Assembly (NCBI GenBank): GCA_038049695.1 | Contig: CP142456.1 | Coordinates: 66,491,922 to 66,555,921 of the forward strand | DNA from: Cinnamomum chago | Lineage: Eukaryota > Streptophyta > Magnoliopsida > Laurales > Lauraceae | Reading direction: 5' to 3' | DNA: 64,000 nt | In this document: piece after piece, positions 22,671-33,230 of the stretch | Numbering within the stretch: the first letter of the stretch is position 1 | How the letters are laid out: every line of letters begins with the position of its first letter | Translations under genes and position numbers: made by a program | Notes under the pieces: model-generated | The model's input: only the letters and a program-made list of their open reading frames with translations | What the model was told of the DNA's origin: nothing | Databases searched by the model: none

Positions 22671-23950
22671 TTACATGATCGGGAGTGTGTAGACTTTTAA
22701 CTTGAACCTGTCTACCATATCCAGTGAAATCAAGCCATCATTACAACCAGCATTGATAACTAACCAGGCCTTTGTGTTGCCAAGCTTGTATGAAGAACAA
22801 AGGATGCTATTATGAAGATATTTATTTTCTGTCATTCGCAGGAGTCGGCACATTCATTAACAGCTTTTGATCCATAATAGTTACAAGCCCATTACTACTA
22901 AGACTCTCATCATCATTGTTTGGACCCTCTTGCTCTTTTTCTTTGCCCTTAAAGTTCTCACGCGTATCATGCACATCAACCCTCACCTTCTACTGGGTTT
23001 ACTTTCTTTGGACACCAGGACGGTGCCCTGATCGATGACACTTAATGTATATGATCCCACCCTGACCTTCAGGTTATGAAAGAGCCTTTCCAACCGGACT
23101 AACCCCTGGTTAGGATCTGTCTTCATTTGATGCCATTGTACAATCAATTTAGAAGTGCTAACGAGTTTGGTGATTTTTAATAACGTTAGTTCCCATAGTG
23201 TGTTGGATGACTTCATCAATGCTACCAAAATATTGAAATGTAAGAAGGTGCTTTATCTCCAATCACAAACCATGATAATATCAGCGAGAGAACAAAAACA
23301 TCTTCCTGCTCCTCTAAGTGATACTGTGTTTGTACGTCAACAATTGATGGGTAGGGATTCTTGTTTCCAGAGATCTGCATCTAATAGATCTCTCTCCAGG
23401 TCAATGGTTGAATCATCTAATTGCTGCTCCATGTGAAGATTTAAGTTTTAATCTTCTAATGCACAAATCCATTTAAAAAAAAAAACCCTTCTAATGCAGA
23501 AATCCTTTTCTTCATCCCTACCAGTATTTTTGGACTCATTCCACTGCTTTCATCATTGCAGCAAAGTTGGTCAATACTTGATTCAGGGCTCTCTTTTCTT
23601 TTCTTTTTTTTCAATTGCCCCCATCGGATCAAAACTTGCTCTGATACCAATCTGATTTGGATGAAGCTATTGCTCCACCTATAATTACATCAGAACTTCA
23701 AATATTCTTCTATTTTGACTATAGAAGAGGACAAGTGGTGTAGATCACCCAACCAATGAACAATTCACGTCGGTCAATGGTGTAAGGGATACACTCGCAC
23801 AGACAAACCTTCAATAAATTTATATTTTAAATTGATTTCCATACCTACTTAACTACATTTCTTTTATTACTAATGACTACAGTTTCTTTTTTATAGCCAA
23901 AATACTCAAGCTATCCTAATTAATTTAGATAACCAAACAAAATGAAAACC
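22671..23950 (-). mobile_element. Degenerate Ty3/gypsy retrotransposon remnant
   Basis: At 23638-23649 the minus strand reads TGGTATCAGAGC, the initiator-Met primer-binding site used by many plant LTR elements. A putative LTR end (CCAAATCA, ending at plus 23653) precedes it, and a short gag-like reading frame follows (MSPKILVGMKKRISALEGF). At 22671-22853 a degenerate retropepsin-like segment can be read (VINAGCNDGLISLDMVDRFK, cf. V-I-D-S-G in intact copies). The far LTR boundary and the second LTR were not found. Confidence 0.55.
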
Positions 23951-24465
23951 AAATGTTAAGAATGACTAACTAAGATTCTTCCATTCTAAGATCCTACTAA
24001 AACTTTCCTAACTAAGACATCTAAAACAAAGAAAGAAAAAAAGTAGTGCATTTAAACACATCCTCTAAACACCACTTTGGATTGTTGGGAAACGCTTTTC
24101 CGGCCAAATATCATTCTATTACGCTCTAATTCGAACCCTACCCGAACCCAAATGGCGCTAAATGAAGATTTTCAGCAGAATGGCATTAAAAAAACCACTG
24201 CTTTTCACACCACCCCAAATGCATCAATCCTTAAACAAACATGTGTTCAATAGCACAGCTACTAATCTTGAATACATCCAAAAAAACCAATCAAACGAGT
24301 CTTTTTCAAGAAAAAAGCGGATAACTGATGAAACATTTCGATCTCTAAACCGAAAAGTAAAAACGAAATCGATCGCCTCATATCCAAGGACACGAAAACA
24401 AATCTAGGGTTAGGGTTTCTACGACCGCTACATATGTATAAGATGTGGCGTGGGGGTGTACGGAC

Positions 24466-24715
24466 CTTGATCGTTGCGAGCGGTGAAGACGATGGCGGCG
24501 GTCTCGTCGCCGATGAGGCATTCGGCAATGCGGGTTTGGCGGAGGTGGGCGGAGGCGGCGCGGCCCTTTTGGAGGACGGTGTTGGAGCTGACGACCTTGA
24601 CAGTGAGGGTGTGGCCGCTCGTCCCCGGCTTCAGCTGCTCCACCTTCGTAAACACAGGCTTCTTCAATGCGGGCTTCGCTCCGTCTCCTTGCGGTGCTGC
24701 TGCAGTCGTCGCCAT
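24466..24715 (-). CDS. OB-fold nucleic-acid-binding protein (At4g28440-like), exon 1
   Basis: This gene encodes a small single-domain OB-fold protein of the RPA/SOSS-B-like plant family, predicted to bind single-stranded nucleic acid. Exon 1 starts at MATTAAAPQGDGAKPAL and encodes VFTKVEQLKPGTSGHTLTVK, VVSSNTVLQKGR, and RIAECLIGDETAAIVFTARN. It ends in phase 1 at a GTCCGT donor (24465). Joined to exon 2 it gives 145 residues, close to the roughly 150 expected. An in-frame upstream ATG at 24805 would add 30 residues starting MDFF and a serine run. I chose 24715 because family members begin near there, though the longer form cannot be excluded. Confidence 0.9.
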
Positions 24716-24890
24716 GGCTGAGATGGTCGATAAAACCCTAACCCTCCCTGTTCTTGAAGAAGAAGAAGAAGAAGAAGAAGAAGAAGAGGAAGAGAAAAAA
24801 TCCAAAACCCAAACCCTAACCCTAACACTCGTGGGATGACTGATGAGGAGAAGAAGAGAGCGGGGAGAAAAAGGAGCGAGGGCCCACCGG
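24716..24890 (-). promoter_or_regulatory. OB-fold gene leader and promoter: telo boxes, (GAA/TTC)n, site II
   Basis: Telo-box runs (AAACCCTAACCC on the plus strand) occur at 24733-24744 and 24811-24826. Between them lies a (GAA)n microsatellite at about 24754-24789. Further upstream is GGCCCA at 24881-24886, which is TGGGCC (site II) on the gene strand. Telo box plus site II is a known pairing in promoters of plant genes active in dividing cells. No clear TATA box is seen. Confidence 0.6.
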
Positions 24891-25151
24891 AAAACGGATT
24901 GCGGATTAACGGGGTCCCTGTTATCTTAAATTGAAAAAGGAGAGGTGGGACCCGCAATGAGATGGGGATTGCATTGTGATGGCCGCCCATTAATGATGAT
25001 CATTTTCATGATTGCGAGATCGGAGTGAAATTGATGGTAAGACCCTCCAAATGAATAGGCCCCTTGGTGTATTTCATGATGTGTTACTGGACCTAAATTG
25101 ATGGGAGTGTGACCAACACCAACTCATTGTGAGACTAATGGACCCAAATTG

Positions 25152-25308
25152 AACTTCAATGGGTAGCTCAGTTGGCATAAAACCATGGTTTGTAGAGGTT
25201 GTAGTACTACCATACTGAGGCTATAATCGAGTTTATCCGGCTTTTCTCTGGGTCCCGAGGGATTAATTCAGCCTAAAGGGCCGAAAATCCTCTGATTAAA
25301 AAAAAATA
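25152..25308 (+). mobile_element. tRNA-derived SINE, same family as 17648-17823
   Basis: It contains GGGTAGCTCAGTTGGCA (A box), a degenerate B-box region, the body segment TCTGGGTCCCGAGGGATTAA shared with the first copy, and an A-tail. Near-identical duplications GACC(C/T)AAATTG flank it at 25141-25151 and 25309-25319. Confidence 0.75.
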
Positions 25309-26060
25309 GACCTAAATTGTTGGTAATTTTATAACATTGTTAGAATTTCATGCCATTAAAAATAGCAATAAATTTTGGCTTTAGCTATTGGTCTGCACTG
25401 TTTCATAACGTACTTTTTCCTTACCCTTCTACAGCTAATGATTATCATGCCTTGAGAGGTGGAGTTCCGGATTTTGATTATTAATAAAACAAAATTGGAG
25501 AAACCTTCGTAAAGGACCCGCCCTCATAGTGAGATGAGCATCGTGCGTCTAAATGCCCGATGGGAGACACCTTATGAGTTATGACCAATCCAAGTAGACC
25601 ATAAAACAAAGAACAACCTTTATATAGTCACTGATTCGGGTTTGACACCTATTTAAATGGATTGGACTGTTAGATCGACTATATATTTGCTTTAGACAAT
25701 CAAAACTTGTTGAATGTTAATCAAGTAGTAGTTAGGATGATGGTTCCAACCACCTGCACCATAAATAGCTTGGTGGGGAGATCTTTCAACCCCTTAGTCC
25801 CATACCCAAATATTGAAAAGGTAAAGGACAGGGGCGGGCCCAGGTTCATGGCTCTGGGCTAAACCCCTAACCAGGCCTGAAAAAGGTTAAAACTTCTTAA
25901 AACCACCCTGCAAATTTTAAAAACTAATGTGTTTTTTAACATTTGCCCCTTCCCCTAGTAATTCTTTTACATAAAGCCTTCCAAGTTGAATTTCTTGGGT
26001 TCGCCCTTGGCAAAGGATAACCCAATTTACCAATATAGGGCTCACCTCTTTTTAAGGGTA

Positions 26061-26090
26061 CTAGTGAAGCCTGCACGTGCAAGGCACGTG
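26061..26090 (-). mobile_element. Helitron 3' terminus
   Basis: On the minus strand a perfect 7-bp hairpin CACGTGC-CTT-GCACGTG (26074-26090) is followed 9 nt later by CTAG and then a T, the layout of a Helitron 3' end (hairpin, CTRR, insertion before T). The 5' TC end was not located. Confidence 0.55.
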
Positions 26091-26420
26091 GAATGTCAAA
26101 CCACAACTCATAATGCATTTGGATTTTTTCTACGCTTATACCCCTTCTAAATTTCCTTCATTATCCTAGCCCCCTTGGTTGGGGTGCAAAAAAGAAATTC
26201 TAAAAAACTTTAATACAAATGACCAAAATACATTAAAGTTCAAAACCTAGATCTCAAATAATCTACAAATGAACCAGTCCAATTAACTTTGAATACAAGA
26301 TATAACCTAATATTTCATGCTCTTCAATTTTCAAACACGTTGGCCATTTTTGAGTGATCCAACCATTCAAGTTGTGAGTCATGTTGTCAATCATCAAAAG
26401 GCTGAGAATTACAATGAACA

Positions 26421-26570
26421 CACATTTTAGTGTAATGAAAACAAAACATAGGAAAGAAATGATTTTCACCTGTTTGGCATCTTGCTATGCAGAGATAAAA
26501 ATCACATTTCAGTTTAATGAAAACAAAATCCCAGATAGAAAGGATGTTCACCTTTTTGGCATCTTATTGT
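26421..26570. repeat. Tandem duplication, about 75 bp x 2
   Basis: CACATTTTAGTGTAATGAAA at 26420 and CACATTTCAGTTTAATGAAA at about 26502 begin two diverged copies, each ending near TTGGCATCTT. Confidence 0.7.
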
Positions 26571-27167
26571 TGTTTTTTTTAAGAGTACATGTTCATTAAG
26601 TCGGTTCACATGTGAGTTGCCTGCAGTTACCATTGCCTCGAGTAGTTTTAGTTGATTTGATACATTGTGACCGGCCTCTGTTAGACGCAAATCAGAGTTT
26701 TAATCAAATAATCAGGGTTGCATTTTAACTTAACAAATGGCTGCAAAACTACATGAGGGTCTAATGGAGGCACACACAACATATCAAGTTGAACTTTTCA
26801 TTGAGTTGATGTATTACCAAAAATTTTATACATCATTTGATATGGGAAAATTTGCTAACCTTCATTGCTCGTATTGGCTTCATTGGTACTCTTAAATTTT
26901 TATATATCTTCAATTTTGGCCCCGGGCTCAGCACGGGGTTTTCCATAGCTCTCCCGATCGTAACTTGGAGAGCTGAGATGTTTATGCAATGACGAGGCAG
27001 AAGGCCTTATCTAAACAAGGCCATTGTTTTTATTGCAATGCCCTGGTTAAACAAACACTATATCTGATGAATGTTAAGATTATACACTAATGTGTGCTAT
27101 TTTACATATTAAAAGGTTTCAACTTGATGAGTCAATTGTATGCCACATAGTGTGAGACTCCATGAAT

Positions 27168-27222
27168 GGTGGTTGATAATTGATGATACATGGTGGTTGA
27201 TAATTGATGATACATGGTGTTT
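27168..27222. repeat. Tandem duplication, 24 bp x 2
   Basis: GGTGGTTGATAATTGATGAT followed by ACAT occurs twice in a row. Confidence 0.85.
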
Positions 27223-27888
27223 GAGCTTGTATATCCATATTTTATTTTGCATGTTTTATGATACTAAAATGTTAAAAGGATATATATTCTAGCAATGCAC
27301 GGTGTCTTAGCGGATTTATCTTATGCCAATTAGCAATTTTGTTGCTTAGTTAGTGCTTGTTTATCCTAGACAGGCTTGGTCTTGGTAGTGACATTGGATG
27401 TAATCAGTGTTTTGCACGTGGCATTTTTTCATGTTCTGTAATTTTATTCTATTTTTTTTCAATATTACTCTTATTTTAGGTAAAGTTCTTTTTTGTATTT
27501 TGTTTTTTTTTTTGGTTTATAGGACTTCTAGGGTGTAATGTATCATTTCTCTCTATTTCTCACATGAGAGTAAACTTCATCCAGGTTCGAGTTGATTCTA
27601 ACAAACCCCTCTATTTTTTCCTTCTACATTCAGCTCAATAATCTTTGGGTCCTATTACTTTCCAATCCCTAGTGTGGAATAGTATCCCGATCTAGAAATA
27701 GTTATTTTATCTTGATATATTTAGTGTCGATTTTAGATCATTGCACTAATGTCTCTAGAAACTGGTTGTAGCTTTACCAAGATGAGATGGTAAAGAGGCT
27801 CTTAGGCAAAACAGAACAAAATTGATGAGGCATTTGAGTTTGGTAAGAAAGCCGATACATGCAAAGAGGCTCTTCATCTCCAGCTGCT

Positions 27889-28115
27889 CGATGTTAATGA
27901 ATCTTCTATCAACGTCAATAAATTCACAGGGTCACTCATGCTGTTAATTGGGCATTTTTTTTATGTCAACACAATTTTATGTTGATGTTAACGAATCTTC
28001 TATCGACGTCAACAAATTCTAAGGGTCACTGATTTTAATAACTGGACATTTTTGTTGATGCCAACACAATTTTCTGCTGATGTCAACGAATGTTTTATCG
28101 ATGTCAACAAATATT
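27889..28115. repeat. About 95-bp tandem repeat, 2.4 copies
   Basis: Each unit begins GATGT(T/C)AA(T/C)GAAT and contains ATC(A/G)ACGTCAA, a GGGTCACT block and a CAACACAATTTT block. The TGTTGAC/GTCAACA words recur in both orientations, so each unit can fold on itself. Confidence 0.75.
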
Positions 28116-28446
28116 ACTCATGACATAATAGAGAATTGGTTATGTTGACATCAACAACAAAAGGGCAAAACGGGAAAAAAAGAGATGATTTGAGCTGGAG
28201 GTCCTTGGCCGTCATTATACAAGTTTAGAGTCTTCGACTGTGGTTACCCTATTTAAGGGGATTTTTGTAGTAAATGTCCCATAATTATCGCATGAAATTT
28301 TATGTTAATCAATTACAGGTCATACAAAATTTGTTTGCTTGGGTTCCATTGATACCACCATGCAACCATCAAACATTAGGCTCCATCATAGCACTAAGTA
28401 GTCCCCTTTTATATATAAATATTCAAGTTCAGTTTAAATAAAATCC

Positions 28447-28562
28447 ATGATAGACCTTCACTTGGAAGATAATAGCAGACATACATGACAGTGATGCCCT
28501 TCCTCCTCGCATACTTTGTGTAGGTGAACAATAACACCTTTAGCTCTTTCATGGCTCTACTT
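28447..28562 (-). pseudogene. Histone H4 C-terminal relic
   Basis: The minus strand reads ELKVLLF then TYTKYARRKGITVMYVCYY, aligning with H4 'GVLKVFL' and '[20 protein letters not shown]'. About 21 bp coding for ENVIRDA are missing between the two parts, and several conserved residues are changed. The nucleotide match around ACCTACAC and GCGAGGAGGAAG is also good. It is not a working histone gene. The assignment rests on this one block. Confidence 0.5.
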
Positions 28563-28728
28563 ATTGCTGTAAATGCAAAACCAAAAGAACCAAATGTGAG
28601 GTATGGTCTTTTATAAACCAATGCATTTTCAATCACTACATGACCATAAGAAAAAAAGAAAAAGAAAAAAGACCACCTAAAGGCGTGCCATATCAGAAGA
28701 AACAAACAAACAATTTATAAAATTAATG

Positions 28729-29000
28729 ACTTGAAAGCCGATGGTAACTTCAGGTGAACTTTGAACAATGTCTAGATATGAAAACATGCAATCAGTGATG
28801 GGTTCATGGTTTTTTTTTTTTTTTTTTTCATATCGTTGTCATATACACCAAATACACAAGCAGTCACTCTTGAGCGAAGCATCTCCAAAGGCTGATTTTC
28901 AAATAAATTTTGAGACTAATTACTTGAAAGCCAATGGTAACTTCAGGTTAATTTTGAACAATGTCTAGAAATGAACACACCCAATTAGTGATGGGAACCT
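28729..29000. repeat. Diverged direct repeat, about 80 bp, 190 bp apart
   Basis: ACTTGAAAGCCGATGGTAAC at about 28730 and ACTTGAAAGCCAATGGTAAC at about 28922 begin two copies that both continue through TTTGAACAATGTCTAGA to AGTGATGGG. Confidence 0.8.
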
Positions 29001-30209
29001 CCCAACAATTTAAAACTAAAATCATCAAAATTTGCAAAAAGCCAACAATTCAAACTCTCAATAAAAATAATCAAACAACCTACACAACATTACATTCTCA
29101 TTCTCTCACTGGCATTTAATCAAAGAGTTACTGTGTACTACATGAATGTAGTAGGAGAATTTTTAAATCTCTTTCATGAAATTATGAATAATTTAATTAG
29201 TCCAACTTCAATTTCATAAAGACAATTAAAAAAAGTTTCACACAAGAAAACAAAGCATTGCAGAGAATTTACCAATGCCATTTACTCCAAAAATGGTAAA
29301 GTTCTTGAAATAATATTTTTTCTGTGTCATGGGAGATTTTAGAGAGAAGAGGACACTTATTCTCATCAAACCAACCAATTTCAGCACATAAAAAATTTAA
29401 TAAAATCAAGTTACAAACAGATGGAGGAAGAGCAATGAAGAAAAGAAGGGTTTGCACACAAAAATCTTACCTTTAAGCGTTTAAGCATCATTCCTGCTGA
29501 GATTCTCAAGGGAGACGAAATGACGAGAAAGGTAGTCTCATATTTATTTTTTTATTTTTTCTTGTTGTGTTTGTTTGAGAAGGTCCCCATAGTGGTGTAA
29601 AGAAAATATTCAACAGGTCATTTCTTAGTACAAGTGGGCCCTATAGTGGTCTTTTATAATACAAACGGGCCACATAGTGGTGTAGAGAAAATATAGAGCA
29701 AGTAATTTCTTTTTTTTTATAAGGGTGGTTGATAAATGCAGTAAGTGGGCCCCATGGTGGTGTAGATAAAATCTTTTGACATGACATGTAGCAAGTGGGC
29801 CCCATGGTGGTGTAGATGAACTGCACTTGTAAAAGGGAAGATAAGCGGATCAAGGTTAAGCAGTTCATTTATTCTCTTTAATTAAAAAAAAAAGGTAATT
29901 TCTTCAAGTGGGCCCCATAGTGGTATAGTGAAAAAATTGAGCAACTTCTTCTCTTTTATAAGGGTAGATTCTCTTTTATAAGGGCAGAGATTTCATTAAA
30001 AAAAAAAAAAAAAAAAAACAGTTCATTTCTTCAAGTGGGCCCTATAGTGGTGTAGTGAAAAAATTGAGCAACTTCTTCTCTTTTATAAGGGTTTTCTCAA
30101 GTGGGTCCCATAGTGGTGTAGTAAAAAAATTGAGCAACTTCTTCTCTTTTATGAGGGTAGAGATTTCATTAAAAAAAAAAGAGGTCATTTCTTCAAGTGG
30201 GCTCCATAA

Positions 30210-30492
30210 GGGCCCGTTTGGTAATTTACTTTTAAAATAAAGTGGAGTGAAGTGAAATGAAAAGAATGAATAAAATATAAGTGAGTTATGATGGTATTTT
30301 GTTTTTAGTTGTTTGGAAAGGAATATTTTTGACTTTTTGTATGGGGAAAGGAAGATTTTTTGTCTTTTAGTGAGTAAATGTGGTTGCTTTTTGACTTTTT
30401 TTTGAAAAGATGGAGGGAATTTTTGTAAAATGTGTATTTGATGGGATGTTTAACTTGACTTAACTTTATTAGTAAAATTATCAAACGGGCCC
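30210..30492. mobile_element. MITE with GGGCCCGTTTGGTAATTT termini
   Basis: The left end GGGCCCGTTTGGTAATTTAC is the inverted match of the right end, whose complement reads GGGCCCGTTTGATAATTTTA. At 283 bp without coding capacity it is a MITE. The target duplication is uncertain because it lies in repeats, so the superfamily is open. Confidence 0.75.
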
Positions 30493-30541
30493 TAGAGATT
30501 TCATTAAAAAAAATTGAGCAACTTCTTCTCTTTTATAAGGG

Positions 30542-30585
30542 TATAGATATAGATATAGATATAGATATAGATATAGATAGATTCT
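30542..30585. repeat. (ATAGAT)n microsatellite
   Basis: TATAGATATAGATATAGATA continues for about seven units. Confidence 0.9.
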
Positions 30586-30969
30586 CTTTTATAAGGGTAG
30601 AGATTTCATTAAAAAAAAAAAAAACAGGTCCTTTCTTCAAGTGGGCCCTATAGTGGTGTAGTGAAAAAAATGAACAACTTCTTCTATTTTATAAGGGTTT
30701 TTTTCAAGTGGGTCCCATAGTGGTGTAGTAAAAAAATTGAGCAACTTCTTCTCTTTTATAAGGGTAGAGATTTGCCGAACCAGTGAGAGAGTTTGGCACG
30801 TTTGGATTGATCATTATAACAAGTGTGATGTGCTCTATAGTCAAGGAGGAGAGCTGAACCAACATCAGAACAAGAACACGAGACGTGAGAAGAATTCGAC
30901 CAATATCAAAACATGGGACATGGGGCATGTGACATACTAAAGCGTGCTATTAGGGGTAGTACACGGGCA

Positions 30970-31310
30970 GTTTGGATCGATTTAGCACTAAAACCAACCA
31001 CCAAACCGAACCTATCGATTTTTTAATTAACCAATTCGATCCAACCAATGGAGAGGACTTAATTAGACCGAACCAAACTGGACCGAAGTAATCGGTTCGG
31101 TCGGTTAAATCATTTTATTTTTTATTTTTTAAAATCAGAAATTAAAATTTTCAAATTGATGACAACCCTATCCTTTGCATTTATCCCAATGTTTAGGGCA
31201 AAGATAAAAATCCAAATAGTCAAATACTCAAATTACATAATATACCGGTCGGTTCGGTTTAGGTAGTGAACCGAGGGTTCAAACCAATAACAGACCGAAC
31301 TATTTCCATC
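30970..31310. mobile_element. Decayed TIR element rich in CGGTTCGGT words
   Basis: The left side contains AAACCGAACC and ACCGAACCAAACTGGACCGA. The right side contains CGGTCGGTTCGGTTTAGGTA, in roughly inverted arrangement. Such elements are common in plant genomes. Ends and target duplication are not clear. Confidence 0.4.
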
Positions 31311-31614
31311 TTGCCTTATTGTATGGGCATTTTAATTTGCAGGGCATGAAACTGAGCACATGTTACTGTGCTAGTCTTTTCTTACACCGGAAGTTATGAA
31401 GCAAACCCACATAATAAATGGCCTCCTAAATTTTAAAATTATATGAATTAGGTATCAAGAATTACTATTTCCCAATAAACCAATAGAATTCTACTTGAAA
31501 AGCAAAACCAAATAAAAGACATCAAATATAATTAAGCAAATTAGAAGTCTCTATACATGCTCTAGTATTTTAATTAAAAAAAAACACAACAGTGAGAGAC
31601 CACACCTACTAGTC

Positions 31615-32215
31615 TCACTGAAACACTGGGCAACCTTTAACCACTATCCCAGGGGCAGTGGGACAATGGGCCAGAGGGCAATGGTCATCCACCTGTAAGC
31701 CCCACCAGGATACCCCAAATACATCTTTAAAATTGAGAGCAAAATAAACAATGATACCCATGAAAGCTACCCCAGCATCTAGCCCAGCTGATAGAGCATA
31801 ATTGTGCCTAGCCCACCATTGCTTGAACCTCCTGTAGATAACAAAGTTGAAGATGAAGCCTACTGCACCCCAACACAAGTAGTTCACTGATCTTGCAGGG
31901 GGCATGGATGTTTTAGCCCCTAATATGATGGGGACATTGATTAGCCTAATCCACTTAGCCCTTGGGAACATGCAGGAGAGACCCCACACCAGTATTGGCA
32001 ATATAAAACCAATGAGGAAGAACCAGGTCTGCGAACATGGGACGAGGACCTACAACACCCCAAATGATGGATGCATTGTAGAACACATCATCACTAGGAC
32101 ATGTCCAGGGACTCCCCACTGGCAGTTTCTCTGGGTCGCAGATGTTCTCGACCGTCGTTAGGAGCCACCATGAAGTGCCAAAGTAGACCGATGTTGAGAT
32201 AATTGTGCCCACTAA
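31615..32215 (-). pseudogene. OPT-family oligopeptide transporter pseudogene, last exon
   Basis: The minus strand encodes LVGTIISTSVYFGTSWWLL, ENICDPEKLPVGSPWTCP and FYNASIIWGVVGP, then after a deletion and frame change WFFLIGFILPILVW and on to CWGAVGFIFNFVIYRRF, WWARHNYALSAGLDAGVAF and a C-terminus ending HCPTAPGIVVKGCPVFQ. These are highly conserved OPT C-terminal segments. About six codons (the G-R-L-G-L-Y region of relatives) are lost near 32040. The expected acceptor just before TTAGTGGGC reads ACAA where AG is needed, so this exon would not splice normally. Confidence 0.88.
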
Positions 32216-32368
32216 TTGTATCAATCAAGAAAACCAATGTCCAAGTATTTGAGACATATCAAACAGGTAAGAATGTATAAAGAGATGTCATGATCAAACA
32301 GGTAAGAGTGTGCTCTACAGAGTTCAAGGTGGCAGGTATCAAACAGGAAAGGAACTGATTTGCATTAC

Positions 32369-32551
32369 CTGAACAACAAACATGAACCTTGGAGGAATCT
32401 TCATGTAGTGCCCAAGCTTGAAATCTTGGAGGAAGCTCATCGCCTGTGACATACTGATATAACCATAGGTCTTGAAAGCTACATTAGCTAGGGGCTTGCC
32501 GGGGTACAAGTAACCAATGACTAGCTCTGTAATTACATTTAGCCCCGGTTG
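32369..32551 (-). pseudogene. OPT pseudogene exon 6
   Basis: Between a GCAG acceptor and a GTAATG donor the minus strand encodes [20 protein letters not shown], then [20 protein letters not shown] and [15 protein letters not shown]. It is 61 codons in phase 0 with no lesion. Confidence 0.92.
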
Positions 32552-33230
32552 CTGCATGCAAAGATTAGCAAAATCAGTTGGGTAAAAAAAGTGTCTAAAA
32601 ACTTAAAAACCTTGTCTTGGTACTATGGGCTTGCTAGCTAGTACAGTTACAATGGATCATACGAGGGCATTATTTGCTTGTTGATTTGGACCATTGAATT
32701 GGTAAGCCACAACACAAACTCAGGCATATCTAGTGTTCTTACGGGCCTTGATTGTTTGCATATAATACATAGGAATTAATGATAAAAAAAAAGCTCCTTC
32801 AAAGGATATTAAAGAGGTGAGGGGTGGAGGATATGAGGTGGAGGCGTAGATGGGATTTTTGACCTTCTTAGGGCTTGAATTACTAGACTGACATCTTGGT
32901 ATTCATTTCTCATCTTCTCTTTATTCAATTTCCATTAAATGGGATATTATTTGATGATCGTTCTTTATATTCACCTTCTATTCTTCTACCTTAACCACTT
33001 ATTGGAGTGTATAGTATTAGAGTTCCTAGGAATCCAACTAAATGAAAAAACTATGCACTTCCGTGTAATATAGCTTTCCAACATTTCAATTAAAGGTAGG
33101 ATTGTAGTTTATGTTCTTTAGCCCATCTAAGAGATTGTTTGGATCAATGAGAAAACTCTATCAATTGAACAATCAGGTTGGCTACAGTATATCGACGCAT
33201 AACATTGATCATACTACTGAGAAGAGCTAC

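Larger units (their letters stand above)
19198..24465 (-). other. Single 5.27-kb intron of the OB-fold gene
   Basis: The intron is bounded by GT at 24465-24464 and AG at 19199-19198. It contains an A-run at about 20769-20793, a G-rich tract near 21600-21643, a (CT)n tract at 21733-21746 and a gypsy-type retrotransposon remnant at about 22670-23950. No other gene is recognised in it. Confidence 0.85.
24900..28400. other. Intergenic DNA with repeats
   Basis: Apart from the SINE, Helitron ends and tandem duplications listed separately, no gene is recognised. Open frames are short and AT-rich. Confidence 0.5.
29577..30780. repeat. Degenerate tandem array of a GTGGGCCC(C/T)ATAGTGGTGTAG unit
   Basis: At least ten copies of AAGTGGGCCCCATAGTGGTG-like units follow each other. 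Most are coupled to AAAAAATTGAGCAACTTCTT, TTTTATAAGGGT and AGAGATTTCATT plus an A-run. Unit lengths vary between about 60 and 130 bp. A MITE at 30210-30492 splits the array. Confidence 0.85.

Noticed and set aside
24474..24839. Plus-strand open frame over the OB-fold gene with a long Glu run
   Set aside because: It is the antisense shadow of exon 1 and the GAA microsatellite; the minus strand shows a conserved protein.
26920..26948. CCCCGGGCTCAGCACGGGG hairpin followed by CATAG as a Helitron end
   Set aside because: The hairpin is good, but the terminal CTRR is not present as such; left out as too degenerate.
27277..27300. CTAGCAATGCACGGTGTCTTAGC as another Helitron end
   Set aside because: No convincing hairpin and the base beside CTAG is wrong; similarity to other ends is only partial.
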